This document shows, piece after piece, positions 53,644 through 62,069 of a stretch of DNA of 64,000 nt. Source of the stretch: CAWCTD01 sp963798455. Its GTDB lineage: Bacteria > Acidobacteriota > Terriglobia > Bryobacterales > Bryobacteraceae. The notes under the pieces were generated by a model, which saw only the letters and a program-made list of their open reading frames with translations, was not told where the DNA came from and made no database searches. Both the position numbers and the translations under genes were made by a program. Each line of letters starts with the position of its first letter. Position 1 is the first letter of the stretch. The DNA lies in contig CAWCTD010000003.1 in assembly GCA_963798455.1 (NCBI GenBank), forward strand, positions 2,046,001 to 2,110,000. Reading direction: 5' to 3'.

Positions 53644-54681
53644 TCAGCGCCGGTAGATCAGCAGGTGGAACGTGCCGGGGATCGGGCGGCGTGGCTGCTT
53701 GCCGGCGGGCGGGCTGAACTTCGCCGTGTCCAGGAAGAGGTTGTGGGTCTTCGGATCGAGCGCCATGGTCTTGGCCCCGAATTCGGTCGCCATGGTCTGG
53801 ACCAGCCTGATCTGGCCGGGCGAGTCCTCGTGGAATACGTGGAGCGTGCCCTCGCCCGTCGAGCAGGCCACCAGACCGGTCCCAGGGTCAAAGACGGTGC
53901 TGTCCACGCGATCGCCGATGGAGAACGGCTGGCCAACCATCTTTCCAGTATCCGCATCCACTACCACGAAGAGCTTGGGGTTGCGGCAACCAATGAACAG
54001 CCGCCGGTGTTCCCGGTCCATCGCCATCGAGACGGGCCCGCCGGCGGGCGCCACCGGCCACCGCGATTTGATCTGAAGAGTGCGCGAATCAATCGCGATC
54101 ACCTCGCTCGTGTCTTCGAGATTGTCGTAGATCATTCCCTTGCCGTCGGCGACGGCCTGCTCCGGCGCGCCGCCAAGGGGAATGGTCGCCACGACAACGC
54201 CTTTGGCGGGGTCGATCACCGTGCAACTCTTGGGCTCACCGTTGAAGACAAATACGCGCCGGGAGACCGGATCGTAGAGAATGGAGTCCGCATCGGCGTC
54301 CGCCTTCACCTGGCCGATCGTCTTCAGCGTCTTGAGGTCGAAGATGACCGCTTGCCCCGCGTTTCCATCGCTGATGAATCCGCGGCCGAGCTCCGGGACC
54401 AAGGCGACCCCGTGGCACCGTTTCAAGCCGCTGATGGCGCCCACGATGGCGAAGCTGTCGGCATCGAGCACCTCGACTTGCGTGCCGTGCGACAGGTAGA
54501 GGCGGCGTGCCGCGGCATCGACCGTGATGTAGTCGAAATACTCGCTCCCGCCCTCCGCCGCGCCCAAGGGGATCTTCCTGAGCGGGCGGTAGAAGGCGGC
54601 CGGGGGAGCCGCCTGGACGTAAGCGCCGAGCCACAGAAAGCACAAACAGAGTGCCGGACGAACCAGATTAGAACCCTTCAT
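53644..54681 (-). CDS. Exported YncE/YVTN-type beta-propeller protein
   Basis: 345 residues from the ATG at 54681. Signal peptide (RPALCLCFLWLGAYVQA). Seven-bladed propeller repeats are visible: FDYITVDAAARRLYLSHGTQ, VEVLDADSFAIVGAISG, AVIFDLKTLKTIGQVKAD, VVVDADTGKMVGQPF and LDPKTHNLFLDTA. These proteins bind ligands or serve as scaffolds in the periplasm. It diverges from the mannonate-dehydratase-like gene, 218 bp apart. Confidence 0.85.
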   Translation of the reverse strand: MKGSNLVRPALCLCFLWLGAYVQAAPPAAFYRPLRKIPLGAAEGGSEYFDYITVDAAARRLYLSHGTQVEVLDADSFAIVGAISGLKRCHGVALVPELGRGFISDGNAGQAVIFDLKTLKTIGQVKADADADSILYDPVSRRVFVFNGEPKSCTVIDPAKGVVVATIPLGGAPEQAVADGKGMIYDNLEDTSEVIAIDSRTLQIKSRWPVAPAGGPVSMAMDREHRRLFIGCRNPKLFVVVDADTGKMVGQPFSIGDRVDSTVFDPGTGLVACSTGEGTLHVFHEDSPGQIRLVQTMATEFGAKTMALDPKTHNLFLDTAKFSPPAGKQPRRPIPGTFHLLIYRR

Positions 54682-54899
54682 ACAAGCTCCCAGAGCCCGG
54701 CGGCGGACTGGGAGGTCGAAATCGCGGTGAGCAGCAACAGGAACATGAGCGGTCGAATAGAGAAGACGGCATGTGACGCCTCTTTCTCCACCACCGGGCT
54801 CAACACAGTATACTCCCGATTCGGCGCCAGAAGAAGACGTACGAGTTCCGATGAGCAGCGGGCCGCCAAAGTGTGGTATGAAGCGATGGAGGTCCCAAA

Positions 54900-55997
54900 A
54901 TGAGCTTGACTCTGTCTCGAAGAAGAATGATGCAGGCGACGGGCGCAACGGCCCTGGCGCCCGCCGTATTGGCCGCCGCGGCGGCGCCGTGGCCGATCGT
55001 GGAGGGCCCCGGCACACCTAAGCTCTGCCTTGGGGAGGGCACCAACGAAGCGGGGATGCGCCAGGTGAAGCAACTCGGCGTGGACTACGCGCTCGGCGGA
55101 GGCCCGCGGCTCCCCTGGACCGAAGCGGACATCCGCGCCCGCATCGACCGTTACAAGACCAACGGCCTGACCTTGTACAACCTGATGATCGGCGGCTTCA
55201 ACAACACCATCTATGGGCGGCCGGGCCGCGACCAGGAGATCGAGCAGGTCCAGCAATCGATCCGCGCCGCAGGGAAAGCCGGCCTGCCGGTGATCGAGTA
55301 CAACTTCTACGCGCACCGCGCCATGGAGGGGTACTTCGAGGAGACCGGACGCGGGGGCGCGGGATACACCGGGTTTGACTACGAGAAGATGAAAGGCCTG
55401 CCGCCCTTGCCCCAAGAAGGCGCGCACAAGCTCGACGAGATCTGGGCCAACATCACTTACTTTCTAAAAGCGGTGGTGCCGGTGGCCGAGCAATCCGGCG
55501 TGCGGCTGGCCCTGCACCCCAACGATCCGCCGGCGCCGCTGAGCCGCGGGTCTGAGCAGATCATGGGCACCGTGGCCGGGTGGAAGAAGCTGATTTCGAT
55601 TATTGACAGCCCGGCCAACGGGATCACCTTCGACTGCGGCGTGACGCGCGAGATGGGCGAGAACCCGGTCGAGGTCTGCCGCTACTTCATGAGCCGGAAG
55701 CGAGCCAACCACATGCACTTCCGCAACGTGCGGGTGATCAAACCGTACGAGAGATACACGGAGGTCTTCCCGGACGAGGGCCAGGTGGACATGTTCGGCG
55801 TGATGAAGGAAGTGGTGCGGCAGAAGTACACCGGAACGATCTATCCAGAGCACCCGCGCGCGATGGATTACGACCGGGAGTATGCCAAGGCCACGGGCGG
55901 GCTTCGCGGCTACCCGGGCGGCGGCGGATATGCCGGGATCACCTTCAACGTGGCCTACGCCCGGGCGATGCTGCAAGCCGCCATCGAATCGGTGTGA
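54900..55997 (+). CDS. Mannonate dehydratase-like (UxuA family) enzyme with Tat signal
   Basis: 365 residues. Twin-arginine leader LSRRRMMQATGATALAPAVL. TIM-barrel xylose-isomerase-like fold of the UxuA type: YNFYAHRAMEGYFEET, LALHPNDPP (metal His/Asp), FDCGVTREMG, NHMHFRNVRV and TIYPEHPRAMDYDREY near the end. UxuA converts D-mannonate to 2-keto-3-deoxygluconate; normal UxuA is cytoplasmic, so an exported version is notable and its substrate may differ. Confidence 0.82.
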   Translation: MSLTLSRRRMMQATGATALAPAVLAAAAAPWPIVEGPGTPKLCLGEGTNEAGMRQVKQLGVDYALGGGPRLPWTEADIRARIDRYKTNGLTLYNLMIGGFNNTIYGRPGRDQEIEQVQQSIRAAGKAGLPVIEYNFYAHRAMEGYFEETGRGGAGYTGFDYEKMKGLPPLPQEGAHKLDEIWANITYFLKAVVPVAEQSGVRLALHPNDPPAPLSRGSEQIMGTVAGWKKLISIIDSPANGITFDCGVTREMGENPVEVCRYFMSRKRANHMHFRNVRVIKPYERYTEVFPDEGQVDMFGVMKEVVRQKYTGTIYPEHPRAMDYDREYAKATGGLRGYPGGGGYAGITFNVAYARAMLQAAIESV

Positions 55998-56077
55998 ACG
56001 GCAGGTATGGTGATTATCCCTTCAAAACAAGGGGCTGGCGCGGAAGATGGCTGGTGCGCTAAGGGTGTGCGACCGCT

Positions 56078-56251
56078 TTAACGAAGCAAAAGCCACAGGC
56101 AGGCGGCAGAACCGCCCAAGGGGACGAAGCCCCACGTCCAAAGCTGATATTTGCCGATCTCACCGAGGGAGAGATAGTACCGTTTCTTGGCGATGACGTT
56201 TACGGCGCAATATATCCAAAACAGCAAGCCGACGACGGCAAGGAGTTCCAT
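56078..56251 (-). CDS. Small membrane protein, 57 residues
   Basis: Found by reading the minus strand: start ATG at 56251, stop TAA at 56078-56080. It has two hydrophobic segments (ELLAVVGLLFWIYCAVNVIA and a C-terminal FVPLGGSAACLWLLLR) around a short charged loop with KKRYYLSLGEIG. It lies 18 bp after the next upstream gene and is the last of three tightly packed minus-strand genes. Function unknown. Confidence 0.6.
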   Translation of the reverse strand: MELLAVVGLLFWIYCAVNVIAKKRYYLSLGEIGKYQLWTWGFVPLGGSAACLWLLLR

Positions 56252-56269
56252 CGCATTGTCCTGACTGAG

Positions 56270-56557
56270 TTAGTCGCGGTCCTTGTAAAGGTCGTCCCAC
56301 ATCCATTCTGGCAGATAGCCTGACGCTTCCCTGGGGTCAAACTCGCAGAGGAAGATGTTTGCTCCCTCCATCCCTGGAATAGCCCTGATCCGATCACGCC
56401 ACGTGTCCGTCTCCAATCCGGTGTATAGTATCCAGCAGTTCTTTGTGTATTTCATCCAATACGCCGCCTTGTCAAAAACCCTTTTCAGGGTGTTTGCATC
56501 TACCGTGGCGGGCACCGAGAAGCCCACATGGAGGAACCGTTTTCCGCTGCGGGGCAT
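56270..56557 (-). CDS. Small hypothetical protein, 95 residues
   Basis: The sequence (RFLHVGFSVPATVDANTLKR, YTKNCWILYTGLETDTWRDR, NIFLCEFDPREASGYLPEWM) looks like a ferredoxin-like alpha/beta fold, and its layout is reminiscent of small SinR/Cas2-like nuclease-fold proteins. No catalytic residues can be claimed. It begins 1 bp after the stop of the upstream membrane gene, so the two are surely cotranscribed. Confidence 0.65.
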   Translation of the reverse strand: MPRSGKRFLHVGFSVPATVDANTLKRVFDKAAYWMKYTKNCWILYTGLETDTWRDRIRAIPGMEGANIFLCEFDPREASGYLPEWMWDDLYKDRD

Positions 56558-56558
56558 T

Positions 56559-56930
56559 TTAGGGTTGTTCCTCTTCTGGCGGCAAGAGTTGTCTAGCCGG
56601 ATGCCAAGGGTCGGGAATCGGAGGAGTCACTGGAGGAGATAGAATGCCTTTGGCTCCGGCCTCCATTTGCCAGTAGGACATCATCTGGTTCGTTTCCAAC
56701 AAGGCGAATACACCCAAACGACGAATCGACCAAATCACCGTAGAAAAGAAACCGAGCAGAGTGACTACGGCCCCCACTATAAGCACAATTTGAACTGTAG
56801 GGGTAGTTGCGCGAAGTCCGACGATCCCCAAGACCACAGCGATACCCAGCAGGGCAACGGTTAGCATAGCAACCGCTCCTCTGTATCTGATCCGGTGAAC
56901 GATCTCAGGAATCCAGTGAAATTTTGCCAT
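56559..56930 (-). CDS. Small membrane protein, 123 residues
   Basis: Two TM helices (VAMLTVALLGIAVVLGIVGL; TVQIVLIVGAVVTLLGFFS), then a cytoplasmic stretch ending in a proline-rich tail (PPVTPPIPDPWHPARQLLPP). It is the first gene of a three-gene minus-strand cassette with 1-bp and 18-bp gaps. I do not recognise the family. Confidence 0.65.
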   Translation of the reverse strand: MAKFHWIPEIVHRIRYRGAVAMLTVALLGIAVVLGIVGLRATTPTVQIVLIVGAVVTLLGFFSTVIWSIRRLGVFALLETNQMMSYWQMEAGAKGILSPPVTPPIPDPWHPARQLLPPEEEQP

Positions 56931-57113
56931 GCGAAGCCAATAGGCCGGCGCACTGCAAGGCGATTCATGGTATACTCCAATCAGGCCGCGTTTAACGCTG
57001 CTTTTGGACGATTCCGGCGTCCCTCAGCAGTGGCAGCCGATTGAAGTTCCACTAAATTCGCTTCGCCCTATCCTACACCAATAGTTCAGCCAAAGTCTAC
57101 TACTGTTCTCGGT

Positions 57114-57833
57114 TCACCTTTTCTTCCATCGCTTTTGGCGGAGTCGCTCATGTGCGCTGAAGAGAGTTACGATCCGCTCTCGGTTGAAATGATACCTTAC
57201 ATGCTTGGTAGTTGGGTCGCCCACCAACTCAAGAATTGGGTGCGGTTGTCTATGCCACTTCCGGGTAGTCTCGTAGGCAAGAATGTGAGCAGTCTGGAGT
57301 TGAATAATAGTAGCATCGTCTGCAAAGGCAAAGGTGTCACGGAGACGCCTCTTTCCAATCGAAGTCCTGCGAATCTTCTCCATTTCAAATCGGGCTTGGT
57401 CTTGGTTCCTGTGGCCTCGGTCGAAGACGAACTCGATAGGCTCGGTTGGGTCGGGCCGGTTCTTCTCAGCCCAATTTATCGCCATTTCAATGCACTTTTG
57501 AGTACATAAAGTGTAGGCGCTCCCCTTCAAGCTTCTGAATCTAGGGCTGGTTAGTTCCGCGTACTGGTCCTGCCTAATCGAAACGGAAAAGCCTCTTAAG
57601 GTGTGATTCAATATGGCTTGTGCTGCCTTTGAGCGCCCTTCGTCTACAGGCATCGAGCAGACACACCTATAGAGTTCCTTCCCGTCTGAAGGACTGATCT
57701 GGTGCTCGTGTGTGAAACGCTCACGCCACAGTAGCCACAACTCCCAGCGCTCCACATTGGAGATATACCCGGCGACAGTCAGGAATCCGTGCTTTCCTGG
57801 ATCTCCGCTCTCGTCGAAGTATGCGCTGAGCAT
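57114..57833 (-). CDS. DUF3800-domain protein
   Basis: 239 residues from the ATG at 57833. Begins LSAYFDESGDPGKHGFLTVA, the DUF3800 hallmark (acidic YxDESG with metal-binding potential, RNase H-like). A second acidic motif is VFDRGHRNQDQ and a third FADDATIIQLQTAHILAYET. The fold suggests a nuclease or integrase-like activity; such genes are common in mobile and defence-rich regions. An integrase-type IS inserted 114 bp upstream. Confidence 0.8.
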   Translation of the reverse strand: MLSAYFDESGDPGKHGFLTVAGYISNVERWELWLLWRERFTHEHQISPSDGKELYRCVCSMPVDEGRSKAAQAILNHTLRGFSVSIRQDQYAELTSPRFRSLKGSAYTLCTQKCIEMAINWAEKNRPDPTEPIEFVFDRGHRNQDQARFEMEKIRRTSIGKRRLRDTFAFADDATIIQLQTAHILAYETTRKWHRQPHPILELVGDPTTKHVRYHFNRERIVTLFSAHERLRQKRWKKR

Positions 57834-58020
57834 AACAAGGAGCCTTTCAGGATACCGCGATAGACAGTGTGCCGACAGCCAGTCCCTGAAGAATTGGTGA
57901 GAAGCGTTGAAGTATTCCCGCATTCCAGCAGCATATTCCAATCGAGGGATGAGCCTGAAGGATGATGGGGGCTGAGCAGTCTGGGCTCCTTTCTGTGAGT
58001 GTGTAAGTGTCTCGGAGTCG

Positions 58021-58129
58021 GAGCTGTGGGAATGTGGGAATCGCGGCAGCGATTTCCAAGGGCGGTGGGCAAAGAGGGAAACCTGGTGTTGGTTTTCCTC
58101 TTTGCCCACGGCCCGGCATTTCCACAGCC
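58021..58129 (-). ncRNA. Structured element B downstream of the integrase-type transposase
   Basis: 109 bp on the minus strand, aligned end to end with element A (43781-43891). Outer arms GCTGTGGAAATG and CATTCCCACAGC (one mismatch), inner arms TGGGCAAAGAGGAAAACC and GGTTTCCCTCTTTGCCCA (17 of 18 pairs), third hairpin GGAAATCGC...GCGATTCC. The stem sequences differ from element A on both sides in a matching way. It begins 5 bp after the transposase stop codon. Confidence 0.6.
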
Positions 58130-58134
58130 TTTTC

Positions 58135-59364
58135 TCATGCGCTCTTCCTTCGTTGGAAGCTGGCGAACAGCTTCTGTTTGGCGGTCTGCATCCGGCGGGC
58201 TGCCGCCGTGTCGGTTTCGGCTCGCTCGATCTCATTGAGCCTTTCGATGGTCACCCCCGGCCGGAGGGAGCGCACCACCCCGGGCAACTGGCGCAAGATC
58301 TCCCAGGGCGTGGCGTACCAGCGGTACACCCTGCGTTGCTTGCCCTTGGCTCCGGTTTCCACTTCGGGCACGCCGCAGGGCCGGTGGAAGCTCAGGTAGG
58401 GATTGAAGTATCCCTCGTAGAACTCCTCGATCGCCTGCGCATGGCTGGAGTCGATATATCCGTAGCCCATGTGCTTGCGCACCACCGCGCCGTTCTTCGC
58501 CTCCGCCAGGCCGTTGTCGTTGGAATGCCGCGGCCGCGACTTGGTCTGTTGGATCAGCAACTTGTTGAGCAGCTTGGCCACCGTGTGGTTGATGAACTCG
58601 CTGCCGTTGTCGGAATGGAAGCCGCGAATGTGAAACGGAAACTGCCGCAGCATGGCTTCCAGCACCGGCTGCAAGTAGGCTTCGCTGATCTGCTCGGCCG
58701 CCCCCACCACCTGCCACTGCGTGACCTCGTCCACGGCATTGATGTGATACGCCCCTTTCACGCCTCCCAGATCCCCCTGGTGCACCGTGTCCACCCGCAG
58801 GTAGCCCGGTCGTCCGTCCGGCTCTGGCCGGCGCCGTTCGCCAATGGCCACCTGCACCGGCCGCGTTTTCTGGTAGACCACCCGCTTGTGCCGGTACGTC
58901 CGGCTCTTGCGCAGGTTGTAGATGTGGGCCATCGAAATGGCCGCCAGCCGCTCATAGCGGGGGTCCTTGAAATCGTACCGCGCCCGCTGCAGGAGCTTCT
59001 GCGTCGCCGGGCCGCTGAGCGTCTCATGGGCCTGGTCGACTTCGGCCAGCAACTCGATGTCGGCTAGCCTGTAGCGGCAAGCAAAGCGGTGGCGCCGGTA
59101 GGGCGCCTCCTTGACCTCGCCGCTGTCGCCGTACTTGCCGATCAGCCGCGTCACCTGCGCCCGGCTCAGCCCGGACATCTTCGCCACGTAACGTCGCAAC
59201 AGTCCCTTCGCCTCCCGACCGCATTGCCCATAGCGCTGCTGCTTCAATGTCCGCGTCACCCAGTCATAAACCTCCCGCCGGTTCTTGCCCTCGAACCGAA
59301 CCGGCTCGCTGGCCTCCAAAAACGCCCGGATCTGCTCCAGGCTCATTGTGTCCCGATCCTGCAT
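58135..59364 (-). CDS. Integrase-core (rve) transposase, IS481/IS3-like
   Basis: 409 residues from the ATG at 59364 (a TTG 12 bp upstream is possible). N-terminal HTH segments (YVAKMSGLSRAQVTRLIGKY), then DDE core: LRVDTVHQGDLGG, FHSDNGSEFINHTVAKLLNK and SNDNGLAEAKNGAVVRKHMG. Intact length. It transposes the element described at 57947-59450. Confidence 0.88.
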   Translation of the reverse strand: MQDRDTMSLEQIRAFLEASEPVRFEGKNRREVYDWVTRTLKQQRYGQCGREAKGLLRRYVAKMSGLSRAQVTRLIGKYGDSGEVKEAPYRRHRFACRYRLADIELLAEVDQAHETLSGPATQKLLQRARYDFKDPRYERLAAISMAHIYNLRKSRTYRHKRVVYQKTRPVQVAIGERRRPEPDGRPGYLRVDTVHQGDLGGVKGAYHINAVDEVTQWQVVGAAEQISEAYLQPVLEAMLRQFPFHIRGFHSDNGSEFINHTVAKLLNKLLIQQTKSRPRHSNDNGLAEAKNGAVVRKHMGYGYIDSSHAQAIEEFYEGYFNPYLSFHRPCGVPEVETGAKGKQRRVYRWYATPWEILRQLPGVVRSLRPGVTIERLNEIERAETDTAAARRMQTAKQKLFASFQRRKSA

Positions 59365-59510
59365 GCTGACGATCAATCTCCAGCATGCCCAACCTCCCCG
59401 CCTTCAGGCTCATCTTGCGTTAGAAACACACCCTTCCTTCAGGCTCATCCTGCATTAGACAAGACTCCAGCGCACCTTTCCGCCGTAGTCGTGGTACACT
59501 ACGACTAGCC

Positions 59511-59675
59511 ATGGCGGAAAGTGTGAATTGCGAACCGCCCACGAGCCGACCGCTGACGCCCTCGCCAAAGGTTCAGCAGCGGATGAGGCCCATAACGCGC
59601 AACGCCTTCACGAAGATGCTGAGACGGGCGATCACGCCGACGCCCGCTCCGAAACCCTCCCCAAGATCGACCTGA
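59511..59675 (+). CDS. Possible small basic protein, 54 residues
   Basis: ATG at 59511, preceded by TACACT and an inverted repeat AGTCGTGG...CACTACGACT that overlaps the likely -10. The product is rich in Pro, Arg and Lys (RPITRNAFTKMLRRAITPTP). Its last 44 bp overlap the 3' end of the oppositely oriented IS1595 transposase, so it may be a truncated gene or an accident. Low confidence. Confidence 0.3.
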   Translation: MAESVNCEPPTSRPLTPSPKVQQRMRPITRNAFTKMLRRAITPTPAPKPSPRST

Positions 59676-60582
59676 ACAGCAGGTTCCCTTGATCCCTTCG
59701 ATTGTACCTGAAGGTGTATTCGTCCAAGTACGATTGCAGGTACTTCCGGCTGACAGAGTGGTACACCCCGTTCATGCCGCGCTTTACAAGGCTCCAGAAC
59801 CCTTCCACGCTGTTGGTGTGAACGTCCCCCATGACATAGACCTTGGTGCTGTGCTTGATCCTGAAGTGCTTGTACCCTGCATTCTTTCGGTTGATCTGGA
59901 TGTGTGAGATGCCGTCGTAGCCGGGTAGTTCGTCAGTGTAGATGGTGCTCTCGGGCTCAACATGCGCCCTCACTATACTGAGCAGTGTTGAGCCCTTCAC
60001 GTTCTGGGTGGCCTTCGCTACAACCTTCCCTTTGCGCTGGACGACGCCCACAATGGGACTCTTCTTCTTGTCGCCTTGCCCCGGCCGTCCAGTTCCTCCT
60101 TTGCGGACTCCGCCCCAATAGGTTTCGTCGATCTCCACCGTCGGCCCCTCCAGAACCAGATCATCTTCACCTAGGAGAGTACGGATCTGGTGGAATATGC
60201 GCCAAGCGGTCTTGTAGGTGACGCCGGTTTCGCGCTGGATCTGCTTCGCTGAGATTCCGCATCGAGTCGAGCCCATCAAGTACATCGCGTAGAACCACAG
60301 CCGCAGGGAAGTGCTGGACTTCTCGAACACGGTCCCTGCGAGTGGATAGATGTGGTTCCCGCAATGGTCGCAAGCGTAGGCGGTGCGCCCAGAGACGTGG
60401 TAGTGTTTCCGATCTTTACCGCACTTCTCGCAGCGGGCTACCCCCTTCGGGAACCGTTGCTCCTTGACGTACTCCAAGCAGGCCGCGTCGTCGGGGAACT
60501 CTCGGTTGAAGTCGTCAAGAGTGAAGCGCAACTCCTTTGGAATTGACTGCTTGACCACCATGGGGCTGTGTTTTTCGGCCAT
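59632..60582 (-). CDS. IS1595-family transposase
   Basis: 316 residues. N-terminal zinc ribbon with CEKCGKDRKHYHVSGRTAYA and CDHCG, then DDE core: VEIDETYWGGVRKGGTGRPG, IYTDELPGYDG and HTNSVEGFWSLVKRGMNGVY (HxNxxExxW). This is the IS1016/ISXO2-like group. The ends of the element could not be identified. It is divergent from lexA and only 86 bp from it, so the insertion may have changed lexA control. Confidence 0.9.
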   Translation of the reverse strand: MAEKHSPMVVKQSIPKELRFTLDDFNREFPDDAACLEYVKEQRFPKGVARCEKCGKDRKHYHVSGRTAYACDHCGNHIYPLAGTVFEKSSTSLRLWFYAMYLMGSTRCGISAKQIQRETGVTYKTAWRIFHQIRTLLGEDDLVLEGPTVEIDETYWGGVRKGGTGRPGQGDKKKSPIVGVVQRKGKVVAKATQNVKGSTLLSIVRAHVEPESTIYTDELPGYDGISHIQINRKNAGYKHFRIKHSTKVYVMGDVHTNSVEGFWSLVKRGMNGVYHSVSRKYLQSYLDEYTFRYNRRDQGNLLFRSILGRVSERASA

Positions 60583-60591
60583 GACAACCCT

Positions 60592-60620
60592 ATTTTGCCA
60601 TATGTTCTACTTGTTGTCAA
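60592..60620 (-). promoter_or_regulatory. Promoter of the IS1595-family transposase
   Basis: Minus strand: TTGACA (60615-60620), 17-nt spacer, CAAAAT (60592-60597), 9 bp before the ATG at 60582. In the plus direction TTGACT at ~60641 followed 17 nt later by CAGAAT may be the lexA promoter. No clear LexA box is seen in the gap. Confidence 0.55.
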
Positions 60621-60668
60621 GGGATAATTACCGCAGGTATTGACTTTCCCTTTTTGTTCGCCCAGAAT

Positions 60669-61298
60669 ATGGGCATGGCCCTCACGCGCAAGCAGAAGCA
60701 GGTGCTGGATTTCATCGCCCGGTTCGTGGAGGAGCAAGGCTACAGCCCGAGCTACCAGGAGATTGCCTCCGGGCTGAAGCTGGCGTCGCTGGCGACCGTA
60801 CACAAGCACATTCTGGCCCTGGACGGGAAGCACTACCTCAAGCGCGGCTTCAACCAGAGCCGCTCGATCGACATCTCCCCCAGATACTTCCAGGAGGAGC
60901 GCAAGCGCCGGGGCGCCACGGGCGAGATCCCGCTGGTGGGCAGGATCGCGGCGGGGACGCCGGTGGAGGCGATCCCGGGACGCGACACGCTGAACCTCGG
61001 GGACTTTCTCGCGGATGAGGACCTCTACGCGCTGGAAGTACGCGGAGATTCGATGATCGAGGACCATATCTGCGATGGGGACGTGGTGCTGGTGGAGCAG
61101 TCGGCCAGGGTGAAGGACGGCGACATTGTGGTGGCGCTCATCCGCGGCGAGGAAGCCACGCTGAAGCGCTTCTACCGGGAGTCGGAAGCCACCGCGCGCC
61201 TGCAACCGGCCAACGCGGCGATGCCGCCCATCCGCGTGCCTCTCGCGGAGCTGCAAATCCAGGGGAAAGTGCTGGCCGTGCTGCGCAAGTACAAGTAG
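60669..61298 (+). CDS. lexA: LexA SOS repressor
   Basis: 209 residues from the ATG at 60669 (a start two codons later is possible). Winged HTH: LTRKQKQVLDFIARFVEEQG, SPSYQEIASGLKLASLATVH. Cleavage site Ala-Gly in GRIAAGTPVEA, catalytic Ser in RGDSMIEDHI and Lys in EATLKRFYRE. It represses SOS genes until RecA-stimulated self-cleavage. It is convergent with topA with no gap between the two stop codons. Confidence 0.95.
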   Translation: MGMALTRKQKQVLDFIARFVEEQGYSPSYQEIASGLKLASLATVHKHILALDGKHYLKRGFNQSRSIDISPRYFQEERKRRGATGEIPLVGRIAAGTPVEAIPGRDTLNLGDFLADEDLYALEVRGDSMIEDHICDGDVVLVEQSARVKDGDIVVALIRGEEATLKRFYRESEATARLQPANAAMPPIRVPLAELQIQGKVLAVLRKYK

Positions 61299-62069
61299 TC
61301 AGGCGCCCGCCGGGACAGGTTCCACCGCTCGCTTGTATTTACACTCGGCATTGGGACACATCAGCACCGTGCCCGCTTTTAACCACTTCTCCACCAGGTA
61401 TGGGCTGCCGCATTTCGGGCAGGGCTCGGCCACGGGTTTGCTCCAGGACACGAAGTCGCACTCCGGGTACCGGTTGCAGCCGTAGAAGGTCTTGCCGCGC
61501 TTGGAGCGGCGCTCGATGATTTCGCCCTGCCCGCACGTGGGACAGGTCACGCCGATGGTCTTCTGCTTCACGTACTTGCACTTGGGGTAGTTACCGCAGG
61601 CGGTGAACTCGCCGAAGCGGCCGTGCTTGAGGACCAGGTTGTGGCCGCACTGCGGGCACTTCTCGTCAAGCTGCACGTCGGGCTGTCTTCTGCTCGCCGC
61701 CGACAGGCTTGGTGGTCTTGCAGTCCGGGTAGCCGCTGCAGGCATAGAACTGGCCGAATCGGCCCTTCTTCAGCACCATGGGACGGCCGCAGTTCTGGCA
61801 GTATTCTTCCTCGCCCTGCTCGGAGAGGTCCGCATTGTCCACTTCGGTCAGATCGACCGTCAGCTCGCGCGTGTTGGTGCACTCGGGATAGCCGGAGCAG
61901 GCAATGAAGCTGCCGTGACGGCCCCACTTGATGACCATGGGCTTGCCGCACTTGTCGCAGATCAAGTCGGTGGGCTTCTCCATGCGCTTGATGTCGGTCA
62001 TCTGTTCTTCGGCGCGGCTGAGGTCGGTGGAGAACTTCTCGTAGAACTCCGCCAGGGCATCGCGCCAAT
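61299..62069 (-). CDS. topA: DNA topoisomerase I, C-terminal zinc-ribbon part (frameshifted)
   Basis: Carries on TopA homology past the stop at 62070: WRDALAEFYEKFSTDLSRAE, then five zinc ribbons of the C-x2-C type (CDKCG, CQNCG, CPQCG, CPTCG, CPKCG). A second shift lies near 61690 (KTARRAA stops; QPDVQLDEKCPQCG continues in the next frame). Both are single-base and would restore one ~810-residue protein if corrected. Assembly error is the simplest reading because topA is usually essential. Confidence 0.85.

Larger units (their letters stand above)
57947..59450 (-). mobile_element. Integrase-type insertion sequence (IS481/IS3-like), ~1.5 kb
   Basis: Inverted ends GGATGAGCCTGAAGGA (57947-57962) and TCCTTCAGGCTCATCC (59435-59450) match perfectly over 16 bp; a second partial copy of the end (CCTTCAGGCTCATC) is at 59401-59414. 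It encloses one transposase gene and a structured element just past the gene's stop. Target duplications could not be resolved, so exact tips are uncertain by several bases. Confidence 0.75.
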
